From: JAYRZB01 sp041916675
GTDB lineage: Bacteria > Pseudomonadota > Alphaproteobacteria > Rhizobiales > Devosiaceae
Direction: 5' to 3'
Assembly (NCBI GenBank): GCA_041916675.1
Contig: JAYRZB010000002.1
Coordinates: 248,001-312,000 of the forward strand
Length of the DNA stretch: 64,000 bases
Position 1 is the stretch's first letter; every line of letters starts with the position of its first letter. Below the pieces are notes generated by a model. That model was not told where the DNA came from, searched no databases, and saw only the letters and a program-made list of their open reading frames with translations. Below are positions 45,650 to 54,240 of the stretch, piece by piece. The translations under genes were made by a program, and so were the position numbers.

Positions 45650-47650
45650 TCAGGGGAGGGCCGACGTGCTAACTGAGATTGGTAGCTGCGTAGCGCCCTT
45701 GGCGGATTGTAGGATCGCCTCAAATTGCGCAGCGTAACTACGGGCGTAGGAAGCAGTCAGATGATGCTCGTCACGATACATGATCTGCCCCCCACTTGCC
45801 GCTTGGCATGTATCGGTGCCGCAGAGCTCGTCGCTGATATCCAAAACGGTTGTGACCGCAAGTATGTCTGAACTTACACTCATTCCGTCCTAAGCCGCCG
45901 TTCGGGGGCGGCCGCACCGCTCCCAGGCTTCCGTGCTCAAGCAATCCTTGTAAGTTGTATACATTTCTGGGGTATCCCGAATCCAGATGATCGACGCACC
46001 CGTTGCCGCGAGCTCTCGTATGATGGCGGCAGCTCCGTCTGCCCATAGTTTCTGAGCTTGCAACAAGCCCGCTGGTGCTGCCCGCACGGGATCAAAAATC
46101 CAGCCGTCGTAGCGCGACGAACTGGCCACTACTATCGCATCTGGTGGGGCAGAGATCAGATTGTCCAATACTGCACGTCGCCAAGCGATACATTCGTCGT
46201 AGGTTGACCGCGTCGGTCTGTACCAGACAGTGACATCAATTGGAGGACAGCTGGTCTTTGTTCGTGTCTCCAGCCGCCAGCCAGTTTCACGCGCCGCCTC
46301 TTCCAAAGCCGAGAACCACTGTGCTGCGTGGCTATCTCCGAACAGCACGACGCGGCGGCCAGAATCAGCTGCTCCAAAAATGCAGTTGGGTTGCATTATG
46401 GTGTTGAAATCTAGATGGCACCCGACTGCATAGTTCACCCCCAAATCGTTCGTGGCCGCAACGATTTTATCCTCCACGCCGGAAGCAACCCGCATGGAGG
46501 CAAGGCTGAAGGCGGCCGCACCAGACCATACCACCAGGACATATGCGGCCGCCGCGGCGACGGTGCGTCCGCTGCGTAGCTGGCCGAGGTTGGACTGGTG
46601 GATTGGGCGTTCGATTGCAACGAATGCCAAGTATGCCAGCAAAAAGGAAAGGCAAACGTTGCCAAAATTCGTTAGTGCCGTCTGATCAAAGTGCGCGGCA
46701 GAGAAAACTATGACGGGCCAGTGCCAGAGGTAGAGGCTATAGGAGAGGTCGCCGACCTTTACGGCTGGCCAGGTGCCTAGCAACTTGGCAACTGGGTGGT
46801 CTTGTGCCCCTTCTAGGGCGGTCAACAATGCGCCCGTACAGATCGTGGGCAACAATGCCCAAATACCGGGATAAGGCGATTCTTCGCTGATGATAATTAG
46901 GCTGGCAGCTAACCCCGCCGCCCCTGCCCAAACCAGACCGCTGCAAACGGCACAGGGCAACCGGTTACGTTGATCGTACGTGCAGGCGATCAAGGCTCCA
47001 ACCGCCAATTGCCATGCTCGATACTGTGGTTGATAGAAGGCCTTAGGTTGATTTTCAGCGAGAACGGCCAGAGACGCTGCGAACGAAAGCACAATGATAC
47101 CAAGGGACGTCACCGCCACCACTCGTCTGACGCGCCCACGTCCGACAAGCCAGGCGCTGGCGGCAACGATGAACGGGAACACCAGATAAAACTGTTCCTC
47201 AACCGCCAGGGACCAAAAGTGAAGCACTGGGCTGGGCGGATCACCCAGGTGAAAGTAATCGACGGCTCGTTGTTCGAAATGAAGATTCGCGAGAAGCGTT
47301 GCCGCAGCCTGCACGTCCTGGGCAACGCTCTGCAGCCGGTAGGCCGGCAGGAGAAAGTACGAGCCGATTAGCGCGGCTACGAGGACAAATGCGGCGTTAG
47401 GCAGAAGCCTTTTTGCGCGACTCCCCCAGAACCTAAGCAGTTGGGGGCGACCGTTTTCGTCCACACTTCGCAAAAGCACTTGTGTGATCAGAAATCCGGA
47501 GATGACAAAGAATATGTCCACGCCGACGAAGCCGCCAGGAAGCCAGGACGCGTCCAAGTGGTAGACTAGAACCGAAAGAACGGCGACTGCGCGAAGTCCC
47601 TGAATATCGGCGCGTCGATGGGTCGATATGGCAGTGTTCATTGTTGCCAT
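45650..47650 (-). pseudogene. OafA-type O-acyltransferase with SGNH domain, split by an in-frame TAG
   Basis: An N-terminal acyltransferase-3 domain (RADIQGLRAVAVLSVLVYHLD, about ten membrane helices to residue 370) is followed by a periplasmic SGNH-hydrolase domain (VVLFGDSHAAQWFSALEE). Reading stops at TAG 45890-45892 after RCGRPRTAA. The very same frame continues for another 79 codons with the domain's normal end, including LCGTDTC and MYRDEHHLTASYA with the catalytic DxxH. Full length would be about 666 residues. The stop removes the Asp-His of the catalytic triad, so either the gene is inactivated or the amber codon is read through. It would acetylate the polymer. Confidence 0.75.
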
Positions 47651-49401
47651 CTATCACATGGGCAACTTGGCTTAATTGCCTTTGGAAGCGTTAGCCGCTT
47701 GCTTTCCAGAAGGAAGGCCAACCTTTGTCCGTTCGTTGGCGCCGTTCGTAGGCGCGGAGGTGTGAAAAGAGGAATTCGGAAAGCAGAGATTGGGCACCAG
47801 CCCGACCATCGACTGGCGACGTTCAACGTCAATAACTTAAACGTGGAGTTAGGCATGGATTCCCTAATAAATATCGAGGCCCTTGCCGACGATTCGCTCG
47901 ACCTTATCAAGGTGGTGCCTCGAAAAGGGCTGTAGTGCCCGTGAAGTACCGCAAGAGCGCTCTGACCACTTCGACGCTTTTCCGGGGGCCATATCCGGAG
48001 TATCTACTAATCGGTCCGCATGCACCGCAGGTCGGCCTCCAACAGAACGACCGGCTCCACATGCCCCTTTGCTGAGTGTGCATCAGCGACCTGCAGCGAT
48101 CAATCTGCAACGTGTGGATCGGCAACATCTCCAGAAGCTTTGGAAATTCTAGCCCGGAGACATTTGTTCGGCGATGTGCAGCTAGAAGCAGGCTCGATGC
48201 CGGCGGTGCGACACTGGTCAAAGCGCCCGCAACCATGGCGCCAACCGTTTGCCCCGCATTAGTCATGCGGGCAGGGGTGGGTTGGAATTAGTGTATGAAG
48301 CCTCAACTTGGTGATGTCGGCGCTGAAATGGGCCGACAGCAAGTCTGCACACCCGCTGTTGACCTGACCATGCAACCCCTGCGTTCACAGAGGCGAACAT
48401 GGCTGCCCATCCTTCTACCGGCCCCAGCGTACCGGGCAGGTCTTATCCGATATCTCTCCAATACGGACCGCCGGCGCTCATCAGCGACTGATTGAGCACT
48501 TCTTGGTGAGGGCGTCGCTCCAGGTTCAAATCCTTGGTATTGTAGACCGAAGCGGCGCGCCCTGCGGCGCCGACATCGTCGACGAACTGCCTGGCAATGT
48601 TGACTCGGTGGGCAAAGATGCCTTGAGGCATGGTCAGCGCGGCCGCAGCCTGGTCTTTATCCCCCAAGACCCAGACACCATCCTGAACGCAGAAGGCTTT
48701 TGGCATCGACGTGGCCGGGGAAATTCATCACCTGCCCGCCGGTCCAACCGGCATCAAAACAGGGCGACGTGGCTCATGCCAGCGGCCGTGCCAAAGCATG
48801 GTGATGATCGACATCAGGTCCGGACGCCCGCGCCTTCGGCGCGTCTGACGGTCTTGGTACGCCATACTCTAAGCCCTTCCGACGCTGTTTAGCGATGGCT
48901 TGAAGACCTTGCCCCTTCGGACCGGCCCGGCGCGTCGTTGTGGCGGAATGATTTGGACCGAATCAGCTTACCGTCAGCGCTGTTTGCGCCGCGCTTACCG
49001 GCTTCTAGATTGACGGTTGCGATATTGATCACATCTCCGGCGCTGGTGTGATGCCCGGCGAGCCGATCGTCCCTCTGGCCGCGATCCTGGTCCCCCAACA
49101 CCTAGCGCACTAGACGGCTTGTGGCGTCGAGATCACTGAAGAAGGTGTTTTGTATCAGAAAGTTCCTGCTGCGTACCTTGGTCTAGTAGGCGGGCAGGCA
49201 ACCATTGGCGGAAATCGGTTCGTCGATGTATTGCTCGCCCTTAAGCTTGAGAGTTGGCATCTCGAATGCCTTCGCTGGGCAGCGAAAGGGTCGTCGACAC
49301 TCTGGAAAAGCAGAAATCGATGTTGAGAGGATTCGTCGCAAATGCGCCGCCCCAAATCCTGTCCCAACTTAATGTATTACATCTGTATGTTACGCTGAGG
49401 T
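47651..49401. other. Relic, gene-free DNA at the right end of the polysaccharide island
   Basis: About 1.75 kb without a convincing gene. Many short frames on both strands overlap one another and are broken by stops. Minus-strand frames at 48443-48706 and 48889-49101 both begin near a WVLGDxD-like motif (VWVLGDKDQ and MLGDQDRG) and may be decayed pieces of one repeat-containing protein. I recognise no transposase, integrase or RNA gene. Confidence 0.4.
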
Positions 49402-49447
49402 TTGGCGCACCCGACAGAATTCGAATCTGTGACCTCTGCCTTCGGAG
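49402..49447 (-). repeat. Right att-like repeat: 3' part of a tRNA-Arg(CCG) gene
   Basis: On the minus strand this reads from the anticodon loop CTCCGAA (anticodon CCG) through the 3' anticodon stem GGCAG, variable loop, T-arm and acceptor strand CGGGTGC to GCCA. The tRNA resemblance ends abruptly at the anticodon loop; no 5' half is present. The first 30 bases are identical to 27640-27669 in the same orientation. Half-tRNA segments of this kind are the core sites left by tRNA-targeting integrative elements. Confidence 0.78.
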
Positions 49448-49777
49448 TGAGAAAAGAATCCTATCGCGGTTGATGAAATTTTCTAACGCACTGATTTGTA
49501 ACGCATATCCTTACAGCACTCAATGCGTCTTTGTCCGTCTTTTCCTCTGTCTTTGTCCCAAAAACGGTCTCCAAATCGATCGACTGCCTGCTTGGAGGCA
49601 CCGTCCATTTCAGGTTTAGACGCCTTCTGAAGTGGGAAATTAGTCTCGCCCAGCTGCCGTATCGAGAGGGCCGCGAAACGATCGTCCCGGCCACCATCGC
49701 AACTAGATCATCTTGTTGCGCAGAGGGCGGCCAAAGGCATTCCGGTTAGTATGCCGGTGCGGGCTTTGGAACAGCCT

Positions 49778-49823
49778 GTGAAGTTGGTAGAGCAGCGGAT
49801 TCAGTCGCCTTAGGACTCGGTGG
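49778..49823 (+). other. tRNA-Leu-like remnant
   Basis: GTGAAGTTGGTAGAGCAGCG followed by GATTCA and CGCCTTAGGACTCGG resembles the D-arm, 5' anticodon stem and variable arm of a bacterial tRNA-Leu. No matching acceptor stem or T-loop completes it, so it is at best a fragment. Confidence 0.25.
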
Positions 49824-49878
49824 TCACGCGCCACGTTTCGTCCATTGGAGCATTACACCAATGGGCGACGCATCAAAG

Positions 49879-49945
49879 ATCCAGAAATCTGCAACACCGA
49901 TCCGACATCTGGATCGCTCTGGATCGGTGTTGCAGATTTCTGGAT
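49879..49945. repeat. Perfect 25-bp inverted repeat with 17-bp loop
   Basis: The left arm 49879-49903 (begins ATCCAGAAATCTGCAACACC) and right arm 49921-49945 are exact reverse complements, separated by 17 bp. As RNA this would be a very stable hairpin; as DNA a cruciform. There is no T-run, so it is not a standard terminator. It sits between the att-like tRNA fragment and the defence-type genes. Confidence 0.85.
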
Positions 49946-50250
49946 TGTCGTTGCTCTTTGAAGAGGTAACGGGGGTGTTCGAGGGCTCACGTCCGGTATG
50001 CCGTGGCGCTCGTTTCTCGAACTCGACGCTCTGGGGTGACCCATCGCTACGGCACGCTTCCACAGGTATCGTTCGGGCGAGCGGCTCCAACCCACAGACC
50101 GGCGACATTAAGGGGTTTCGCTCGATCGAAGAGATCGAAGTTCCAAGACCCGACTACCCCTTCAATCTGACAGCCGGATCCACAATCTCGCGCCCTTCGT
50201 CCGGGTGATACGCTGCCGCCTCTTTGCTCTCGCCAACAGGGGCCAGTTCT

Positions 50251-52137
50251 TTAACGCATGACCCGCGTGAGGATAGCCCTCACCTCGGGGCCGTTCAGGG
50301 TCCGCTTCGCGACCAGAGCCTGGGCCGTCGCGAGGATGGCGCCGCGATAGACCTGCACCATGGCGGACGCTCGCTGCATCAGTTCCTGCATCTGCTTTTC
50401 CGTGCGCATAGCCAAGTCGCGATCTACGGCCAGCAGGTGGTGGATGGTGGTTTCGTCCGAACGGAACACCAGCGTATTGCGCAGACCGAGGCTGAGCTCT
50501 GCCGACACTAGCATGCTGGTGGCGATCTGAAGGTCTGAACGGGCGCCGGAATCTGCTCCGTCTCCAAGGATCGAGTCGGCGGCACGACCACTCAAAGCTA
50601 CGACAACCTGGTCTTCGATGTCGCGAAGGGTGTGCATGGAACTGCGGGCCAGCCAGTTGGTGACGCCTCCGGCGGATCCCTCGGCAATGATCGAGGCGCG
50701 CTTGAGCTCGAAGCCATGGACGAGCACGGCGATGGCATGTCCGGCCTCGTGCAGGGCGATATTGTAGAGCTCTGCCTCGTTGCGACCGTCCGGCGGCGCG
50801 ACCTGGTTGATGAGATCATCAAGGATCAGCGGTCGTGAGGCCTCCCGCGCAACACGGCGTGCAGCCTTGGCCCAAGCCTCGACCTGGGCCGGCGTCGCGC
50901 CGCCCGCAAGGCTGGCAGCAACGGCGATGTCAGCGGGTTCAAGGTCATGAGGGAGGTAGAACCGGAACAGTTCGGCGAGTTCGCCGTCCGTTTCGGCCGC
51001 GCGGACCAGGACATGCCTGCCCATCCGGCCGGGGCGCTTGAGCGCCCCATCGACACGGTCAACATAGTTCGTCGCGCCGATCAGCAGCACCGGCTTGCCG
51101 GAATTCCGGACGCGGGTGACCATCAGCAGGACACCGGTGATAACCGAATTCCACCACTCCCGGTGGCGCGCATCGAGCGTCGCGCGATCCGGCAGGGCCT
51201 CCAGCTCGTCGAGCAGCCCGATGGCAGGTGCATTGTCGAGGAGGGTCTGGAAAAAGCCCTGAGCCGCCTTCAGCACGCCGTCCAGGTGGCCATCCGACCC
51301 GGTGAACCAGGACGACACCGAGGTGTCGAAGAACTTGACCCTGGCGGCTTTCGCTACGGCCTTGGCGAGCACCGTCTTGCCCGTCCCGGGAGGGCCGAAA
51401 AGCAGCACATTCTCAAGGTCAGTTGAGGTAATCTCCCCCGCACGCAGGCGCTCGAAATCCGCAAGCGTTTCGGCCGCCCAGGCTTTGGCCTCGCCGAAGA
51501 GCGGCATGGCGGCGAGATCCGGACCCGGCACGGCCTCCCCAGTGCTGTCGCGGCTGATGCGCTTGAGGCGGGCGACACATTCGCGTGCCGTCGAACCCGG
51601 GCGGATCGCAGCGGCGATCTGCTCGATATCGCGCCCAGCGACATCGGCGTCGTCGAGGCCGTGAACCCGGCCGCCGGTCACCTGGTTGATGACCTTGCGC
51701 ACAATTGCCGCCGCGGGCGGCGGCACCGTGACGATGAGGTCGGCCGCGGCGTGGATCGAGGGTCGCAGCAGGGACGGATCCTGAGTCACCGCGAAAACCG
51801 TCCGGCCCGCCGAGAAATGCGGCATGGGGTTGTCGTCGCCCCAAGAGTTCTTCTTTTTCTCCGTCACCGAATGAAGTCGCGCTGAAGGGTTGCGGGCATG
51901 CAGCGCCATTCCCAGCGGACCCACAAAAGTGACCGAGGGGACCACGACGATGACGACACGGCCGAGCGCAACGTCGACAGTGTGCTCTGCCCCCTTGGGC
52001 AACGCAGCGGCCAGTGACGCTTCGGCCAGGAGAGTCGTGGCAGGCTTCAGCGCCGCCTGGTCCGGCTGGAGATCGTCGTTGTCATCCTCGTCGTGGTCAT
52101 CGGGACTTGCACTCGAGGCGAGGCTCGAAAGGGACAT
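50251..52137 (-). CDS. Cytosolic FtsH-like AAA ATPase with M41 zinc-protease domain
   Basis: A 628-aa protein with no membrane segment, unlike housekeeping FtsH. An acidic N-terminal leader (about 11-25) precedes a region of unknown fold (50-200). The AAA module has Walker A GPPGTGKT at 248-255, Walker B IGLLDE at 306-311 and the GATNYVDRVDGALKRPGRMGR second-region/arginine-finger segment. The M41 protease has HEAGH at 463-467 and the third-ligand segment GARSDLQIATSMLV. It should unfold and cleave proteins in the cytosol. The ATG at 52137 follows GGAGAA. It is the third gene of an operon with a GIY-YIG/DUF4357 protein and a small protein. Confidence 0.85.
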   Translation of the reverse strand: MSLSSLASSASPDDHDEDDNDDLQPDQAALKPATTLLAEASLAAALPKGAEHTVDVALGRVVIVVVPSVTFVGPLGMALHARNPSARLHSVTEKKKNSWGDDNPMPHFSAGRTVFAVTQDPSLLRPSIHAAADLIVTVPPPAAAIVRKVINQVTGGRVHGLDDADVAGRDIEQIAAAIRPGSTARECVARLKRISRDSTGEAVPGPDLAAMPLFGEAKAWAAETLADFERLRAGEITSTDLENVLLFGPPGTGKTVLAKAVAKAARVKFFDTSVSSWFTGSDGHLDGVLKAAQGFFQTLLDNAPAIGLLDELEALPDRATLDARHREWWNSVITGVLLMVTRVRNSGKPVLLIGATNYVDRVDGALKRPGRMGRHVLVRAAETDGELAELFRFYLPHDLEPADIAVAASLAGGATPAQVEAWAKAARRVAREASRPLILDDLINQVAPPDGRNEAELYNIALHEAGHAIAVLVHGFELKRASIIAEGSAGGVTNWLARSSMHTLRDIEDQVVVALSGRAADSILGDGADSGARSDLQIATSMLVSAELSLGLRNTLVFRSDETTIHHLLAVDRDLAMRTEKQMQELMQRASAMVQVYRGAILATAQALVAKRTLNGPEVRAILTRVMR

Positions 52138-52212
52138 GGCTTCTCCGTTGCCGTCGCACTGACGACCAAGCATGAGTGTTGAATGGATGTGCTGACTGCC
52201 GGACTGGGCGGC

Positions 52213-53058
52213 CTAGACGAGGCGCAGCTTCGGTCCCTTGACCGGCCGCCAGTCTGCGGACGACGCGCTGGATCCGGTGACGAACTTGGCCGCCGACGTG
52301 CGGGTCGGGCGCCAGAGGTCGCGGCGCAGAACCAAGCGGTTCTCGTCGAGGCGGAGGAGCTGGCCGTTATAGAGCAGCTCCTCACGGCGAGCCGCGGTCA
52401 CCGCGGCCGCCGAGGGCACCGTCACAGCGCGGATGACCGAGCCAGCGCGTATGACGAAGCCGTCCTCGCCCATGTCGACGCCCTTTACTTCCACCCCGTA
52501 GGCCTTGAGCACCATTTCCTCGCCCACGGGCGGACCAAGAAACAGATTGTGGATGATCGGCTCGAACTCCCTGGGCGCGGTTGCCAGGTGACGCGAAGCG
52601 ACATCGGCGAAGAGTCCAAAACGCTGCCGCAGCATGACGAGGACCTGGGATCCGAAGCTCATCAGTTCACTGAAGCGATCCATGCCGACGCCCGGCGCAC
52701 GCGGACGACCGCAGCGCATCGCCCAGTCCGTGCTCTCGGTGACTTTCGCAAAGAAGAACCGCTCGAGGACCATGGCGTCGTGCTCGGTAAGGTTGTTACC
52801 GGCGTCAGCAATGACGAAGATGGACGACGCAAGGGAGAGATGCGCGCCGATCCTCGGGCGGTCCTGACCGCAGGTGGTCATGCCTACATAGGCGCTGCTA
52901 CGCGCAGCGTCGCGTTCATCGAAGAGGGCGAGGTAGGCGCAGGCTCCGTGAAGCTCGCGCATGGTCTCGAGTTCGGCGCGGTCAACGCCAGGCACGCGAA
53001 CGATAATGGGCTGCAGGGTCGAGCCGACAAGTGTCGGACCCTGGGTGTCCTGAGACAT
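52213..53058 (-). CDS. GIY-YIG-like nuclease domain plus DUF4357
   Basis: A 281-aa protein; the ATG at 53058 follows AGGAG. Residues 39-105 look like a GIY-YIG fold: ACAYLALFD (first strand), SAYVGMT (second), RPRIGAHL (Arg and His) and AMVLERFFFAK with the metal-binding Glu99. Residues 190-281 match DUF4357 (DGFVIRAGSVIRAV ... GSSASSADWRPVKG), a domain often found behind nucleases and methylases in mobile islands. It lies 75 bp upstream of the AAA/M41 protease gene. DNA cleavage is inferred, not shown. Confidence 0.65.
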   Translation of the reverse strand: MSQDTQGPTLVGSTLQPIIVRVPGVDRAELETMRELHGACAYLALFDERDAARSSAYVGMTTCGQDRPRIGAHLSLASSIFVIADAGNNLTEHDAMVLERFFFAKVTESTDWAMRCGRPRAPGVGMDRFSELMSFGSQVLVMLRQRFGLFADVASRHLATAPREFEPIIHNLFLGPPVGEEMVLKAYGVEVKGVDMGEDGFVIRAGSVIRAVTVPSAAAVTAARREELLYNGQLLRLDENRLVLRRDLWRPTRTSAAKFVTGSSASSADWRPVKGPKLRLV

Positions 53059-53114
53059 GGGAAAACTCCTCGCCCGCGATGCGGGCGGCACAAGAAACGA
53101 TGGGAGGTGGCTGA

Positions 53115-53432
53115 CTAGCGGATGCGCGAAACGGTGAGGTGCTCGTCAAAATCGGCCTCGCGGTCGAAAGCGATGAGACCGAGTTCCGCCAACGCGATCA
53201 GCGCAGCGACCGGGCCGTCGTGCGGCAGCAGGGCCGCCATGCATTCGCCCAACGTGGCGGTGCCGTAGGCGTCAATCGTCGCGAAGACCTTGACCATCTG
53301 GTCCGGCGTCAACGCGTCGGTCGAGAGGATCATCGGGTGTACCGGACGCGTCATGGCGTCCAGCACGGCGAGGAGTTTCTTGTCGGGAGTCTTGTCGGCG
53401 ACGGCTGCGTCGCCATAGATGGTCGTAGCCAT
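53115..53432 (-). CDS. Small hypothetical protein, 105 aa
   Basis: I do not recognise this family. ATG 53432 has GGAG at good spacing. The protein is acidic and mostly helical (LDAMTRPVHPMILS, LTPDQMVKVFATIDAYGTATLGECMAALL, GPVAALIALAELGLIAFDRE). The second half has the feel of a small helix-turn-helix or winged-helix module, but no recognition helix is obvious. It is the first gene of the operon with the GIY-YIG/DUF4357 and AAA/M41 genes (56-bp and 75-bp gaps). Confidence 0.6.
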   Translation of the reverse strand: MATTIYGDAAVADKTPDKKLLAVLDAMTRPVHPMILSTDALTPDQMVKVFATIDAYGTATLGECMAALLPHDGPVAALIALAELGLIAFDREADFDEHLTVSRIR

Positions 53433-53530
53433 GGTGGCTGCTCCTGTTAGCGCAGGTTGTGGTCTCCGTGGTCAGGCCGTCAGTCCGTTGGCGCGGGCTG
53501 GCGGCCGCCTGTTGGTGGGCGACCAATCGA

Positions 53531-53543
53531 ATCCGATTCGGAT
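53531..53543. promoter_or_regulatory. Short palindrome upstream of the three-gene operon
   Basis: ATCCGATTCGGAT is symmetric around a single central base and lies about 100 bp upstream of the 53432 start. It could be an operator, but there is only one copy and no regulator to match it with. Confidence 0.25.
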
Positions 53544-53722
53544 GCGACGAATCAGCATCGCCGCGGGCCTTTCGGAAGTCACGACCTGTCGGGTGCCATG
53601 GTTAACGAGACGGGTAACCCTCGCCCAACGGGACTTCGGCGGTGCCGACAGCCCGGCTCCGCAGGAGGACGCCACCAGGGCCTTATTTTGTCCGATGTCG
53701 GCTCCCGTGCAACGCTTGAGCA

Positions 53723-54222
53723 CTAGAACGTCAGGATCATCCCCACGCGCCGCAAGGCATCGAGGCCCCTTTCGACTTCAAGGTCTAACATTTCGCGCAG
53801 CCATTGCGGTGTCGCCTCCGGTTCGAGCAAGCGAAACCCCATCTTGGCGTAGAACGGCGCATTGAATCGAGCAAGGCGATCAGTCGTGAGGGCTGCTCCC
53901 CTGAGTTGTCTGGCCGGCCGATATCGATCATTGTGGTCACAAGCCGCCTGCCCAACCCCTGCCGCTGCCATGCGGGGTGCACGTCGATTTCGGCGATGTA
54001 GACAAACTCCTCAGTGACGCTGCCACCGCAAAACCCGGCGATCGTGCCGTCATCGTCGGCAGCGAGATAGAGGAGCTCCTCAACGAGATATCCCTTAAGC
54101 TCATCGATACTGGCGGCCGAGGGTGGGCCTACTGCCGCCCCCGCTTGCCGAAGCGTTGTCGCTGCCGCGAGCTCAACGAGCCGCAGCGCATCCAGTTCAC
54201 CAGGACGTGCCGGTCGGATTTT
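53723..54222 (-). pseudogene. Frameshifted GNAT N-acetyltransferase
   Basis: The N-terminal part (LDALRLVELAAATTLRQAG ... YIAEIDVHPAWQRQGLGRRLV, with the acetyl-CoA loop QRQGLG) runs in one frame to about 53895. The C-terminal part (ARFNAPFYAKMGFRLLEPEA) continues in another. No ATG or GTG start with a ribosome site is visible near 54222. It is a broken acetyltransferase of the small-molecule type, apparently decaying. Confidence 0.65.
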
Positions 54223-54240
54223 TATCGGCGAAGCGCGCTC

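Larger units (their letters stand above)
49448..50250. other. Gene-free segment between the tRNA fragment and the AAA protease gene
   Basis: About 800 bp with no supported gene. It contains a tRNA-Leu-like remnant (49778-49823) and a long perfect inverted repeat (49879-49945), listed separately. Frames across the inverted repeat are mirror-image artefacts of the palindrome. Confidence 0.5.

Noticed and set aside
49403..49480. Intact tRNA-Arg at the right repeat
   Set aside because: Only the half from the anticodon loop to CCA is present; the D-arm and 5' acceptor strand are absent.
49778..49860. Functional tRNA-Leu
   Set aside because: D-arm and variable-arm resemblance only; no acceptor stem or T-loop can be paired.
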